Positions 1 to 12,300 of a stretch of 64,000 nucleotides of DNA are shown here, piece after piece (within the stretch, counting starts at the first letter, position 1; each line of letters starts with the position of its first letter). Made by a program: the position numbers and the translations under genes. The DNA comes from Boesenbergia rotunda (lineage: Eukaryota; Streptophyta; Magnoliopsida; Zingiberales; Zingiberaceae). The stretch is from contig JAGFNQ010010004.1 of assembly GCA_024364735.1 (NCBI GenBank), positions 43,876 through 107,875 on the forward strand, given 5' to 3'. The notes beneath the pieces were generated by a model, which was given only the letters and a program-made list of their open reading frames with translations, did no database searches and was not told the origin of the DNA.

Positions 1-303
1 TGATGCAGCAGGGCTGCATTCTCGAACCTCATCAAATGTTCTTCTGGGTCTGTGACTCCTCCATACACAGGAATAGATAGGAGTCGGAAATGCTTGGGAA
101 CCGGCTCCTACAGAACTTGGCTAGAGAAGGGAAATCCGGTGCGCTCAGCCACCAACAAGTGGAGAGGGCTCATCTTTTGAGCTTTAGCAGCCACCAACAA
201 CTCGAAGTCTTCTTCTGAGAGTGTAACTGTCACCTTGTTGGAGTCGCCCATCTTCGTCTTTCGATCAGACGGAGTTTCCCACAGACGACACCAAATTTGA
301 TCC
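1..303 (-). mobile_element. Tat-type Ty3/gypsy gag 5' end and primer-site region (fragment)
   Basis: On the minus strand the gag start codon lies near 250 and opens MGDSNKVTVTLSEEDFELLV, which resembles the gag N-termini of the two other Tat-like elements in this window (starts near 35380 minus and 50431 plus). Between gag and the LTR (about 255-303) is the untranslated leader, where the primer-binding site should be; minus-strand motif GGATCAAATTTGG. The element runs off the left edge, so only its first ~80 codons and leader are visible. Gag forms the particle in which reverse transcription occurs. Identity rests on resemblance to the other copies and on the adjoining LTR. Confidence 0.6.
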
Positions 304-1071
304 TGTCGACAAGTGGAGAGGGCTCTCGCTCAGATGACTTGGTCGGATCGGGATGACTCGAGTTGCGCATCGTGTGAGTTAGGGTCGGGCTCAAAGACTA
401 ACAGGACAAAGTTAGGTCAGAGTCGGACCAAGACAAGAACACAAGAGGTAGAGAAGGAAAATTTCAGCAGCAGGAATCCCTTCTCAAAAGCACCAAGGGG
501 CTTTATATAGCGGGGAAGGAGGCCCCCTGTCTTATCAAAGTTGTCTTGTGTCATTAAAAACTGACCAGCTGACAGACTGATCTTTTGGCAGCCTTAATCA
601 CTTTGTGGGTCTGTCACAACCGCCTAGAGATCTATTCAAGATGTCATTTTTATCCTCATTAATGTCTGATGCTCTGAGAAGTCATGATTATGGTAGGTGA
701 CTTTTCCTTATAATGGGAAGATTTGGGAGATCTCATTGCTGTTGAGAGCCTGCTAATAGTTAACCAATTTGGGCAGTGTGGTCACTCAATCACTCAGGCT
801 TGTCCTATCGGGCAACTATGAGCCTATCAAAGTCTGGTCGACTGAGTGAAGATAGTCGGTCAGATAAGCTAGGCTTCTCGGCTATCCATGTCTTTGGAAT
901 GGACCCACCGCCCAAGGAGATCCGACTATTCCTGGTATGTAATGGTCTGATCTACCGACCAGGTGGGTCCGACTGGCCGAGTTCGACCGGCTGATCGAGT
1001 AGATTTAACCAGGCAGCCGAACCCAGATCTAGAGTCGTCCAGAGCAGAGGGTAAGCGATTTTATTTAACAA
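304..1071 (-). mobile_element. 5' LTR of the left-edge Tat element
   Basis: The internal edge is clear: the minus-strand LTR ends in CA at 304, just before the leader. A TATA box (minus strand GCTATATAAAGC, about 498-511) marks the promoter that would drive transcription leftward. The outer end is uncertain. A TG-type end at about 1071 (plus strand TTTAACA) is my best guess and gives 768 bp, but no target duplication could be checked. Several short open frames in it are not genes. Confidence 0.5.
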
Positions 1072-1157
1072 GGCGATCAAGTCGTCCGGTCGGACGCGCT
1101 CGACCGGAACCATCCGCCTGGCATTCAATTGCATCCGATATCTTCGTTTTCAAAGGA

Positions 1158-1158
1158 G

Positions 1159-1191
<33 letters not shown>

Positions 1192-1194
1192 ATT
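1158..1194. repeat. (TA)n microsatellite, left
   Basis: An almost pure TA dinucleotide run directly abuts the palindrome-rich element at 1195. With the matching run at 1629-1681 it suggests insertion into one TA microsatellite. Confidence 0.9.
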
Positions 1195-1626
1195 CTGATC
1201 TGCTGCGGACCGCGTGCGGACCACAGCACCAGACCGATCAGGCAACTGCCTGATCGGTCACGCAAGGTGCTGCGGATGGTGGCCGATCGTCGATCGGACG
1301 GACCACAGCGCCAGACCGATCAAGCAACTGCCTAATCGGTCATGCAGGGTGATGCGGATGGTGGCCGATCGTCGATCGGACACCATCGGCGGCCTTCGGC
1401 CGCCGACCCCGAACAAAACTATAACCCTAAGGGGTCCGGTGAACCCTAGGGGTTACGGTGAATCCGTCGGCATTGGGTAACGACTGATCGGTCAGGTTGA
1501 CTGATTAGGCAGGTTCCTGATCGGTTAGGAAAGTCCTTGACCGATTAGGCACCTGCCTAATCGGTCAACCTAACCAATCAGGCAGTGCCACGTACGCGGT
1601 CCGCAGGGAACGATCCGCAGGAGATC

Positions 1627-1628
<2 letters not shown>
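1195..1628. mobile_element. TA-targeting non-autonomous TIR element (Micron-like)
   Basis: A GC-rich segment of about 434 bp lies between two TA microsatellites. Its ends are imperfect inverted repeats (TGATCTGCTGCGGA on the left, TGATCTCCTGCGGA on the right when reversed). Inside is an 82-bp direct repeat (1218-1299 and 1300-1380) containing the hairpin GACCGATCAGGCA...TGCCTGATCGGTC, followed by a block with CGGCGGCC-type palindromes. The block near 1370-1480 resembles the core of the element at 48824-49199, for which an empty site proves insertion into TA repeats. It encodes no transposase. Assignment to a Micron-like group is by analogy. Confidence 0.6.

Positions 1629-1681
<53 letters not shown>
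1629..1681. repeat. (TA)n microsatellite, right
   Basis: About 50 bp of TA dinucleotides flank the TIR element on its right side. Confidence 0.9.
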
Positions 1682-1684
<3 letters not shown>

Positions 1685-2363
1685 CTAAACTCATGGCAAT
1701 TTAACATGAATTAATTACTAACCTAATTCTTACCCTTACAGTTAGCAAGCGAACATTAATTGTATGCAATACATCAACTTGCAGAAATTAATCATCTCAA
1801 AATTACCATCATATTCCTATCCTTCATAAATCCATATGCAAACTCTAGTTTCATACCATGACATTGATTTCTCTAATAATTTCTGCTAATCAAATTTCAA
1901 AATCTAAGAACAAACAACACTTAGGGAAGGTACTTTTGTTATCCAAGGTTTCTGCCCTGACAAGAACCCCACGGTATTGGCGATGATTGCCTGGAGATGG
2001 CAACAATGATCAGGATGGGCAACGACCGTGATTACTAGAGCTTCGGTGTGGCCGACCTCAACCGTGGCCGACCTCAACCGTGGCTGACAGCTGTGAGGTG
2101 GAGCGTCAAGAAACAATGGTGGATTCGGCACCGGGGAGGTGGCCAGCGACAATTGACGGCGGTGGGTCGAAGCTAGGGTACAGGAGGTTGTCAACGTCGC
2201 TTAGATTCAGGTTGGCAGCATCGTCGGGAATAATTGATGAAGAGAAATCGAGCGGTTGGTGATCGTGTCATACTACGACGACCGACGATAAGTTAATCAA
2301 AGTAATGAGGTGGCGATTGCGTGTGAGAGAAGGTGTCAACAATGATCGTCGTAGGGCCGACGG
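1682..2363. other. Non-coding flank, AT-rich then GC-rich
   Basis: 1682-1900 is AT-rich without recognisable features. 1900-2363 is GC-rich with short open frames on both strands, none resembling a known family. The GC-rich stretch resumes at 2813-2910 after the inserted element, so it was once continuous. I see no gene I can support. Confidence 0.5.
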
Positions 2364-2812
2364 TAGGGGCGGAGCCACCCTTGAGCTAGGGTGGGCTCTA
2401 GCCCCACCTACCTTCTGATTTTACTAAAACGTAGGAAGGAGAGGAGAATCTGAGAAAGGGCTGTAGCTTTTCAGTTAGTGAAAGATAGAGGAGGCGAAAA
2501 GATTAAAAAAAAATAGAGAGGCGTGTTTTATGGAGTTGCTGACGTCTGCAATGGGCTGAGGAAAGAGCAGTTTTTTTTAAAACAATGTTCTAATTTATTT
2601 TAATCAATCAAATCGATCTAACTTATCACTCGATTCAATTAAAATTTAATTAAATTAAATACAAATTAATTTTGATATAAATCAGCATGATTTTTAACTT
2701 CACACATATTCATTCTAATTAATTCCAATTTACCCTAACAATATTATCTAGTTCATCAATTTTTTTATAATCAGTTAGCCCTAGATAACTTCGAATCCTA
2801 ACTACGCCCTTG
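2364..2812. mobile_element. hAT-like non-autonomous element
   Basis: This 449-bp insertion starts TAGGGGCGGAGCCACC and ends CTACGCCCTTG, forming short imperfect terminal inverted repeats. It is flanked by 8-bp near-identical direct repeats, GCCGACGG (2356-2363) and CCCGACGG (2813-2820), the duplication length expected of hAT transposons. The interior is AT-rich and non-coding. The 'GGGGCGGAGCC' end is, to my knowledge, common among plant repeats. One mismatch in the target duplication suggests moderate age. Confidence 0.6.
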
Positions 2813-2820
2813 CCCGACGG

Positions 2821-3189
2821 CATTGTCGTTCTTTCTTCACGCGCCGAGTGACATCGGTTGTGGTCGCGCGGTTGCGGCGGTGAGAAATGACGGCACGGGG
2901 AGGATAATAAAAAAGGGAGGAGAAGTTTAATTTTATATATATATATATATATATATTGAGAAATAAATTTTGCCTTAAATAATTCGAAACTACTCCATCT
3001 CGCGCCTATTTATTCACATAAATATTTTCAAAAATTCCAGAAAATTATTCCAAAATTTTTCATAAAGTTATTTCCAATTTTAACTCTTATTTATATATGG
3101 TATATATATATATATATAAATTATTATTATTATTATTTTTACAAGCCATATTTTACATTGACAAAGATTGTGTATAGTTTATTGTTATC
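2821..3189. other. Non-coding, AT-rich with short microsatellites
   Basis: The GC-rich host sequence continues to about 2910. After that come (AT)n runs at about 2935-2957 and 3099-3119 and AT-rich sequence. Nothing coding was seen. Confidence 0.6.
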
Positions 3190-5595
3190 GTGCAAATGAC
3201 TAAGATTCTGAAACCAAGCTTTTATTCTAGCGAAGAAAATGAATCTAAGATGTGACATTTGAGATATGGGCATCTTAACCTCAATGACATGCAGCTTTTA
3301 AATCATAAAGGTATATTCATTGGATTATCTCAAATTAGTTTTCTTGCTTTATACGAAGGATGTATTTATGGAAAACAAACAAGAAAATTTTTTCCAAGTG
3401 GGCAATCATTGAGAGCTTTAGAATGTCTTTAGTTAATTCATGTTGATTTATGTGGTTCTATGAGAACTACATCGCTTGGCGGGAATAAATATTTTTTGAT
3501 GTTTATTGATGATTTTAGTCGAATAAGTTGGATATATTTTCTAGCAGACAAGTCAAAACTTTTGAAAAGTTTAGAAAATTCAAGGCGTTTGTGGAAATCA
3601 AAAGGGTACCTTAATAAAAACTCTTTGTACAAATCCAGAAAATAAGTTATTTAAAAATTTTAATAAATTTTGTGAAAAATATTATATCCATAGGGAGGTT
3701 GACAACACCTTATACACCGGAGCAAAATAATGTAGTTGAACGAAAAAATCGAATGATTGTAGAAATAGCTACAAGTTTGCTGAATATCAGAGGACTTTCA
3801 AACCTTTTTTGGGCTGAAATAATGACAACATCAATCTACTTGTTGAATATTTCTCCAACAAGAGCCTTCTTGAATCAAGCATCATATGAAGAATGACGAG
3901 GTAGAAAACCATCGATAAATCACTTGAGAATTTTGGTTGTATCTCATATGCTTTAATAAATTTTCAACTTCATTATAAACTTGAGAAGAAATTTAAAGAA
4001 TGTATTTTTGTTGGATATTGCAATCAATCCAAAGCATATCGACTATATAATCCCTCTTAGTGGCCAATTAATTATAAGAATAGATGTAAATTTTGATGAA
4101 GATTTAAGGTGGAATTGGAAAACACAAAGTGAAGAGATCACTCAAGTTCCCATCCCAGTGGAAAACAGAACTCCAACAATGGAAGGTATTGAATCATCTG
4201 CTTTTATGTTACTAGTTTCCTCACCATTAAATTCAAATAGTAGCTCATTCTTTTTGCAAGAATCTTCAGATGAAACACCTCCAGTAAATGTCAGATCCTT
4301 GAGAAAAATTTATGAGTCAATTCAATTTGTTCTTTTTGTTACAGATCCTATAACTTTTGAAGAAGAAGTAACAAAGGAGGAATGGAGGAATGCAATGAAA
4401 GAAGAGTTAATTGCAATCCATAAAAATGAAACATGGGAAATGACGGATCTACCTGAAGGCAAGAATGTGATTAGTCTCAAGTGTGTGTTTAAACCAAAAT
4501 ACCATGCCGATGGAACCATTCAGAAACACAAGGCTCAGCTTGTTACAAAAGGGTATTCACAATAACAAGGTATTGATTTCGAGGACACTTTTCTCCGTTG
4601 GTAGATTTAAAACTGTTAGAATTATCCTAGCATTAGTTGCACAATAGCATTGGCATGTTTATCAATTTGATGTTAAATCTGAATTTTTGAATGGAGACTT
4701 GTAATAAAAAGTTTATGTAGCTCAGTAGAAGATTTTATAATTAAAGGCAAAGAGACAAAGGTGTACAAATTGAAAAAGACACTTTATAGGTTAAAACAAG
4801 CCTCATGCGTATGGTGTAGCAAGATTGATGGTTATTTTCAACAAAATAGTTTCATGAGAATTGAAAATGAACCCACACTTTATGTGAAAAAAGGTAGAGA
4901 TGATTATCTTATTTTGTGTCTTTATGTCTAAAATATAATATATATGAGTTCTTCTGATTCTCTTCTGGCTATTTTAAATCTAATATGATGAAAAATTTGA
5001 GATGCCAGATATGAAAATATTATATTATTTTCTTAGTCTTGAAGTGAAGCAAAGAGTTGATGGGATTTTTATCTCGCAAAGAAAATATGTGATAGATCTT
5101 CTTATAAGGTTCGGTTTACTCAATTGCAATCCAACTACTATGCCCATGAATATAAATGAAACGTTGCAACTAAAAGATGGTTCAGAGAAAACTAATGCAA
5201 AAAAAATCAGAAGATTGGTTAGAGGTTTAATTGTAGCAAGCTACTACAACTTTATCCTCTTCGGAAGTAAAATATGTAGCAACAACTTCAACGACATGTC
5301 AAGCAGTTTTGGTTAAAAGAATACTTGCAGATCTTCACAAACAACAAGAAAATGCAACTAATATATTTTGTGATAACAAGGCGACAATTACAATGACAAA
5401 AATGTAGCTTTCCATGCTAGGATTAAACATATTGATATTTGTCTACACATCATTTGAGACTTAGCTGCAAATAATTAAATTATGTTGGAGCACTGTAGTA
5501 CACAAACAAGTGATAGATATCTTGACAAAGTCACTTTCAAGAGATAAATTTATTTATTTCAGATCATGTCTTTGTATTGAATCAAGGGGGAGTTT
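3190..5595 (+). pseudogene. Decayed Ty1/copia polyprotein (integrase, reverse transcriptase, RNase H)
   Basis: Copia domains occur in order but in changing frames. The integrase zinc region is near 3255-3430 (HLRYGHLNLNDMQLL, then CIYGKQTRKF). The integrase core follows (VDLCGSM near 3440, FIDDFSRISW near 3505, then TPYTPEQNNVVERKNRMI near 3695). The RT N-terminal region lies at 4350-4560 (EEWRNAMKEELIAIHKNETWEM) and the RT C-terminal part at 5002-5200. A weak RNase H trace ends near 5550 (FCDNKATITMTK). Stops interrupt the frame near 3432, 3894, 3940-3960 and 4563, and there are frame changes, so no functional protein is possible. Gag and the 5' LTR are not recognisable. A purine tract AAGGGGGAG precedes the 3' LTR. 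Confidence 0.85.
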
Positions 5596-6224
5596 TGATA
5601 AAATGATTCAAAATAAATAATTGAGTTAGTAGATTGATGATGTGGCAAGTAGTGGGAGTAGTGGTACTTAGGGCATCTCCAATGCAAGATTTATAAGTTG
5701 TAAAAAAAATGAATAAAAAGCTTTGAATTATTGGAGAGGTGAGATTTGAGGGCATCTCCAATGCAAGATTTATAAGTTGTAAAAAAAATGAATAAAAAGC
5801 TTTGAATTATTCGAGAGGTGAGATTTGAGATTTGTAATTTAAAAGTAGTGAAAACTCAAATCTTTTATCTCGAAATTGATGTAACGTGCATGGAGTCATG
5901 CAATTGCATGCTATGAATTGGATCACAACAAATTTCATTTAAAACTTTAACCATTGAAGATATTTTAATAAGTTTTCATATTATTAATGTGACATATTGG
6001 GATCATGAAAAAAAAAAGTCATTTAGGGTTCTAACTATTGGATATGCCCCTTGTGGATAAAGGAAAAATGTTTATGTTCGAGTGAGTTAGTGGTGTGTCA
6101 TGAGTTATGTAAATAACTTATAAATAGGTTATGTGCTGTATGAGCAAATTAATTGAGATTGAAAAATAATTGTGTTCTACTTGTCCATTCTTTTCCTCTT
6201 ATCCTCCACCCTTTTTATCCAACA
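5596..6224 (+). mobile_element. 3' LTR of the decayed copia element
   Basis: It starts TGATAAAATG right after the polypurine tract at 5584-5592 and ends ATCCAACA at 6224, the usual TG...CA form. A TATA-like box TTATAAATAGG is at about 6117. The sequence right after 6224 is alignable with the 3' flanks of DTX-B and DTX-C, so the element inserted immediately downstream of DTX-A. A MITE is nested inside it (5671-6050). Confidence 0.65.
5671..6050. mobile_element. Tourist-like MITE inside the copia LTR
   Basis: It starts GGGCATCTCCAATGCA and ends CTATTGGATATGCCCC, imperfect inverted repeats. It is flanked by TTA on the left and TTG on the right, close to the 3-bp TWA target typical of PIF/Harbinger MITEs. 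A 79-bp unit is tandemly duplicated within it (starts 5671 and 5750). It is non-coding. Confidence 0.55.
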
Positions 6225-6379
6225 ATTTGATGTTTTTGTTAAATGTGAGATGACCTTTTGATGTTTGCCTCAAAATAATAACTTAGAGTATCTATTATTC
6301 TACTTCAATTTTTCGTCAAATAGAGATACTCTACTTCCAAATAAACCCTGGGGCCTATATCATCTGATCATTAGTTTCT

Positions 6380-9300
6380 TCAACATGTATGTGATGATGG
6401 CACTTGCCACTTGCTTAACCTTGCTTTTGCGATCTCCACCTGCTCAAGGAAATGGCGAGCATCACTGCACTAATTGTTTTAGAACCACAAAAACAAAGTT
6501 TATTCAGATTGCCAAACCATTCTACCTGTTGCTCCCAATCAGTTTTGATAGTCATTCTGATAAGAACCAGTATTTGCACTGCTGACCCGCACAGAGTTCC
6601 AATCCAAATGCCCTGCCATGCAATCACAGAGATGCAGAGAACCAAAGCTACCATTTCATGTAAACCATTCTGGCTTGTCGATTTGATGCATGCCTCACCT
6701 TGACATGCAAGTTGGTCTTGCATCCGAGAATGATTCCCAAAGGGAAGCCGATGAGGTAGAAGCACACTATGTTCACATAAGCCACAGTACTTTGATAGCC
6801 GGCACCAATCGCTGCACCTGCAGGCGATCATGTCCAGAAGAGATTGATTGCTGGCCATGGCAGATCTAGTTCGGCGTTTGGGCGGAAGAAATTAAATGCA
6901 TGGCACACTACTGACCTGAAAGTATTGTCTGGAAAATACAGGGCAGAACAGAGAGCACCAGCAGAAGGTGCATGCTGGACACGTACTTTGCCACGTCCTC
7001 GCTGTCGGTGAAGAGGTAAGAGACTCTCTTGCCGATAATGAGGAACAGAACGAGAAAGAAGCAGCCGACGATCGACGAGTTCAGCGTCGCAACCTTGATG
7101 GCGAACTTGGCAGATTTCGCACTCCCCTTGCCGAGCTCGTTCGATACGCGAACGCTTGAAACCGACAGACACGAACAGAGCAAGCATATGAGATGTTGAA
7201 AATAGAAGAAGCATATATATGGATATATAAAAGTATATATGCACCCTGTGGCGGTCAACAAGCCTAGCATCATCATCAGCGCCCATCCGGAGATATTAAT
7301 GCTGGGATTTGAGGAAGGAGTACATGGCAGTGAGTTAATTAGGGCTTTTACTTTGATAGAATTACTATCGAATGGGAGAAGGAGATGATGTCTACCCTAC
7401 CATATAGACAAAGCGGCAAGGGAACTCTTCGCGTCCTTCATGTACCCTGCCAAGAACACGACGGCGCCGTTGTTCCATATTTGCAAACTGCGTGCAGAGA
7501 AAATGCAGGGCAGGGCATTCATGATTTGTGTTAGTTTTGTGCGAGGGGAGAGGAGAGGGAGTTGGCGTACCAGATCATTATGCCAGAAGAGACAGAGAGC
7601 TTGAGCACCGGCAGCAGCTCGCGGAAAGCTTCCCGGCTGAAGCCCGTCCAGGTCAGCGGGCACCAGCCGCCGCCCACGTAGATGAACTCGCCGAGGACCA
7701 GAGCCCAACCGTAGGCGTTCAGCGAGGCTGCAGCTCCGGCGATTCCCCACTTGAGCTTGACAACGGCGATCCAAGAGAGCAACATGTGGAGGAGGAAGGA
7801 GGGCAGGGCCAGCAGTGCGATGACGAAGTTCTTGAGCTGGGATTGCAGGAACATCTGCATGGAAACGAAGAAGATGCTGGCGTAGTGATAGGGGATGAAC
7901 ATGAGGGCGATGGGGCGGGCGGCATCGGAGAGCTCGTGGCTTTGCCCCAGCGCTTTGAAGAATGGAGAGGCGAAGAGGAAGAGGGGGAGGAGCAGGGTGG
8001 CCACGGCGCCGAAGACTAACCACGACCGCTGGAGGTAGATGCCCATTGCTTGGTATTTCTTAGCGCCGAACGCTTGACCGCACAGTGTCTCTGTCGCACT
8101 GCCCATTCCCACCTGCGCTCTCATTGCTTCTTCCCCTCAGTTTAATTGAAGAAAAACTATGCTTATTTTCTCCTTATTTTTAGTAAATTATTTTTCTCTA
8201 GCTATGTTTTATCCTTAATCCTCCAAGAGATATTTCACTTTGTAATGTTATAAAGTAATCACCAAACTATCCTTCATTTAGTTGAACATAATTTAGATAA
8301 ATTTTCGTGACATAATTTAAAATTAGAGTTGGGCTGAACTTTGATTGACGAGTTTTAATGGGTTAAATACAAAAACTTACATAGATAATTAATATGGGGA
8401 TAATGAAGGTCACGACGTGGAACGATTAATGTAAAAGTCAAGCTCTTGATAAAAATCAAGTGAATGTGGAGGTCAAAAGATTCACCTGACTCCTTCAATC
8501 CCGTTACCATCATGACTTAGTCATTCGGGCCTCTCAAATTATTGCTCCTGACTCTCACAGTTCGATATGTCTGACTCCCTCCACCCTGTTACCCGACTAC
8601 CACTATCTCGGATCAATACGTCTGACTCCTGCAAGTTAACATGTCTGACTATCTTTGTCGTGTTACCCGACTATCGCGACTCAATCATCCGGGCCGTTCG
8701 GGTTAGTGCTCAACTCCTGCATTTAGGCACAACTAAGACCCCCCTCAGAATAAATTTCTTCAACTCGGATTCCTTTAGGGGGCGTTTGGTTTGCATTTTC
8801 CAGTCTGTTTTCCATTTTTATTTTCTGTAGAAAATGTGGTTTTCTGGAAAACATGTTTGGTTTGCATTTTCCAGCTTTGTTTTCCAGAAAAAAATATAGC
8901 GTTTTCTGGAAAACTGGAGAATGAAAAAAAGTCATTTTCCAGAAAACTAGAAAATGCAATTTTCTGGAAAATGAAAACGAAAAATGGAACAAACCAAACA
9001 CACCCTAAAGCTTGGCTAGGCTCGCCCGCCCCCATCCCATGTGGCACGCTAAAGGTGTGAGAGGTGGTATAACTACTTTATTCGTGGGACTATTTCTTTC
9101 GGAAATGTTCGTGCATATCTCAGGGAACATGGCAAATAGATGCATATATATTAGAGTAATGAATATACATTCGATCCCCTATTTAAAGCCGATCGCCCCA
9201 CGGGTGTAGGATTGCGAACACAACCCAAAGAGCTCTTTGACAACTCTAGTTCCTTGCTTCCGCTTAGCCCCTGTGCTAACTTGAGTATCAGAGTAGTCAC

Positions 9301-12300
9301 TTCGAGTTCAATCTCGGTGTCCATTCTAACCTCTTTTTGAGTGATGCAGACAACCCAAATGATTTCCTCACCACCGAGACCTTTTTCGCCTTCCCCCTCC
9401 ATGACCACTTCTCACTGACTCACCAAACCACGATCTCAGATAGGAACAAATTAATGCCATTTGTGGTTGACGTCGAGAAGCTGGAACATCAATGGGAAGG
9501 ACCCTATCTAGTCATACATAGGCTGAACACAAGAGTATACTACCTGGAAGACTCGGATGACAAAGAGGACCTCTTTGGAAGCTGGGAACCCAACTAATAA
9601 CACCTCATACTTGGCCTCATTGTTGGAGTTTTGGAAGTTCAATTGTATGACTATTTGCAATACTTATTCATGGGGTGAGATCGATAATATTCCCACCCCA
9701 TTGCCTTGCTTTGTAGCTGACCCGTCGATGAAGATCCTCCAAGTCTCTTTTGACTCCAGGCTTGGGGGTCTAGCGCATGTGCCTTGATAGACGTTCGGGG
9801 TTGATATTGTCTGTTGTCCATTTGATGAGTCAACCTGAGGTCTCGATGTTAGTCAATTCCGACCTGAGCTGCTATTGATAACCACGATGATGAGATGAGA
9901 CAAGAAATATAGTCATAATTTGTGGGTTGTTGTGACCAGAGCCAAAGCTAGAGCCAACTTTTCTAAAGTGGAATACCTAGCCTCAGCATCCTTCGGAGGT
10001 GGCAGTGAAATAGATAGGGTATTTGGTGCTACCTTCTTACCAAAGTAGAACCAATCTAACAACTCCTTCGGCTGCGGAAAGGTATAGATAGAGTGACTCT
10101 CTTGCAATAGGCTTAGAGAGCAGGGGCAAATCGGTCAAGTATACTTTGAGTTCGGTGAAGGCCTATTCACACTTGTTGTCCCACTTGAACCGAGCAAACT
10201 TCCAGCTAACCTTGAAGAAGAACAAGCTCTTGTCGGCAAATCTTGATATGAATCGGGAGAGTGCTGTGATTCACCCGACTAATATCCGTGTTTGCCTGAG
10301 ATTTGTAGGAGAGGGCATATTCTACAATGCTTGTATTTTATTCAAATTGACCTCAATTCCTCGTTTGGTTACAATATAATCGAGGAAACAACCGCTCTTG
10401 ACTCCGAACAAGCACTTATTTAGATTTAGTTTAAGATCATATCGACACAGCATGTCACAGTTTTCTTCGATGTCAGCAATCAAGTACTTGTCTTGGGTAC
10501 TCTTGATTAGAATGTTGCCCATGTAAACCTCAACATTCCTTCCAACCTACTCCTTAAAGATGCAGTTCATCAATCGTTGATATGTTTTCCTTGCATTTTT
10601 AGTCCAAAGGGCATAATGGAGTAGCAGAAGGTCCCATTTAAGGTGACGAAGCTAACCTTTTCTTGACTTCGATAGCCAAGGGGATCTGATGGTAGCCCTG
10701 ATAATCATCTAGCATACATATAAACTCACAGCCCAAGGTTGAGTCCATCAATTGGCCGATTCACGGTAGGGGATATTAATTCTTTAGGCAAACTTTGTTA
10801 AGATCCCGAAAGTCCATGCAGACCCTCCATTTGCCCCCAGGCTTAGGGACCGCCACCACATTATCCAACCAAGTCGGGAAATGAACCTCGTGGATATGAC
10901 CAGCCTCCACCAGATTGTAACCTTGACTTTGATTATTTTGTTCTGTTTGAGCCCAAAGTGTTGCTTCTTTTGTTGAATCGACTGACCTTCTGGATCTGTG
11001 TTATGTCGGTGCTCCATGATCGAGGGTGATATGCTCGTGACCTCCCTAGCTGATCAAGCGAAGACATCTTGATTTCGAGTAAGGCAGACAATTATCTTCT
11101 ATTTCTATTCTCGAGGGAGGTCGATTTCCACTCAAGTAGTCTGATTCGGTCACTTGGGTACAATTGATAGTTCTTCATGTCCCTCTATTGGCTGAGATAG
11201 AAGGATGTCGTGGATGAGTTGAACCTCTGCTCTGCTAATTCTCCTATTCTTCCAAGAGTCGATCTTCACTACCTCAATATAGCACTTTCGTGCTGCTATA
11301 TAATTGCCCTTGATTTTACCCACATGGTTGCCCATTGAGAACTTTATCTTTTAGCAATAAGTAGGAACCACAGCTCAGAAAGAGCCTAGGGAAGGTTGAC
11401 CAAGGATAATTTTGTTAGGGGATGAGGCATCAACTATTGTGAAGACAACGGTCCGAATTCACTTTGGAGGTTCTTCACCCAGGGACAATGAGAGACTTAT
11501 CTGACTAAGTGGCTCTACTTCGTGTCCAATAAAACCAAAGTCATAGTGATTAATCAAAATTATTGTCGGTCTATCTACATCTGATCAAAGGTTTGTTTGA
11601 AAAACACATTCACTGAGCTCCCCATATCCATGAAAACCCTAGCCACATTGTAATTAGCTATGACATCCCATATCTCCATCGCACCCTCATGAGGAGCAAC
11701 GACTCCCTCTAGGCCTTACGGGTCGAAACTGATAGGAGACCCATCTATGCCCGAGATTTGGAACCAATCCCATAACTCTCTAGTCTTCAACTGCTAGTTT
11801 TCCTAGCACGACGCTAGTCTCTATCAGTCATGCCTCTTGTGATTATGTTAATGCCCCCTCGTTGCCTCCAGACCTTTGCCATATGGTTGGCCAATCTTAC
11901 CATGATAGCAAATTGAGATTTGGACAAGAGGTCTAGTCCCCGAGACGCTCTTGGGTAGTTGCTACAGGAGGGGACTCCCTGCACGGAAGTCGGGATACTT
12001 GAGTATTTGGTAGACGAGGAGCACTCGGGTTGGCAAGTTAAGAAGCTAAACTCGCTTCTACTTGTTGCATGCTTGGCACAATCAATGGTTACTTCGTTTT
12101 GCAGAACCATAGTGGCATCGTTGCTACAACTGGAGGGATGAGGTTAGCTTGAGGCTCTTGTATTCGGTGTCTTTCTTGGGTTATCCTTAGGGGCTCACCT
12201 GACTGCTCTGAAGAAGCAGGCATGACCCCCATGGAAAGGGCGCATAGAAGGCAACTCCTCCGTATAAGTCACAACATCACCCAAGGAGCCAGGGGGAGGG

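Noticed and set aside
1195..1628. CRISPR-like array from the repeated GATCAGGCAAC motif
   Set aside because: Repeats are irregular in spacing, palindromic and within a TIR element in plant DNA; there are no spacers of uniform length.
7531..8019. Long frames opposite or shifted from DTX exon 2 (also in B and C)
   Set aside because: They are shadows of the GC-rich exon 2; splice sites and MATE motifs fix the true frame on the minus strand.
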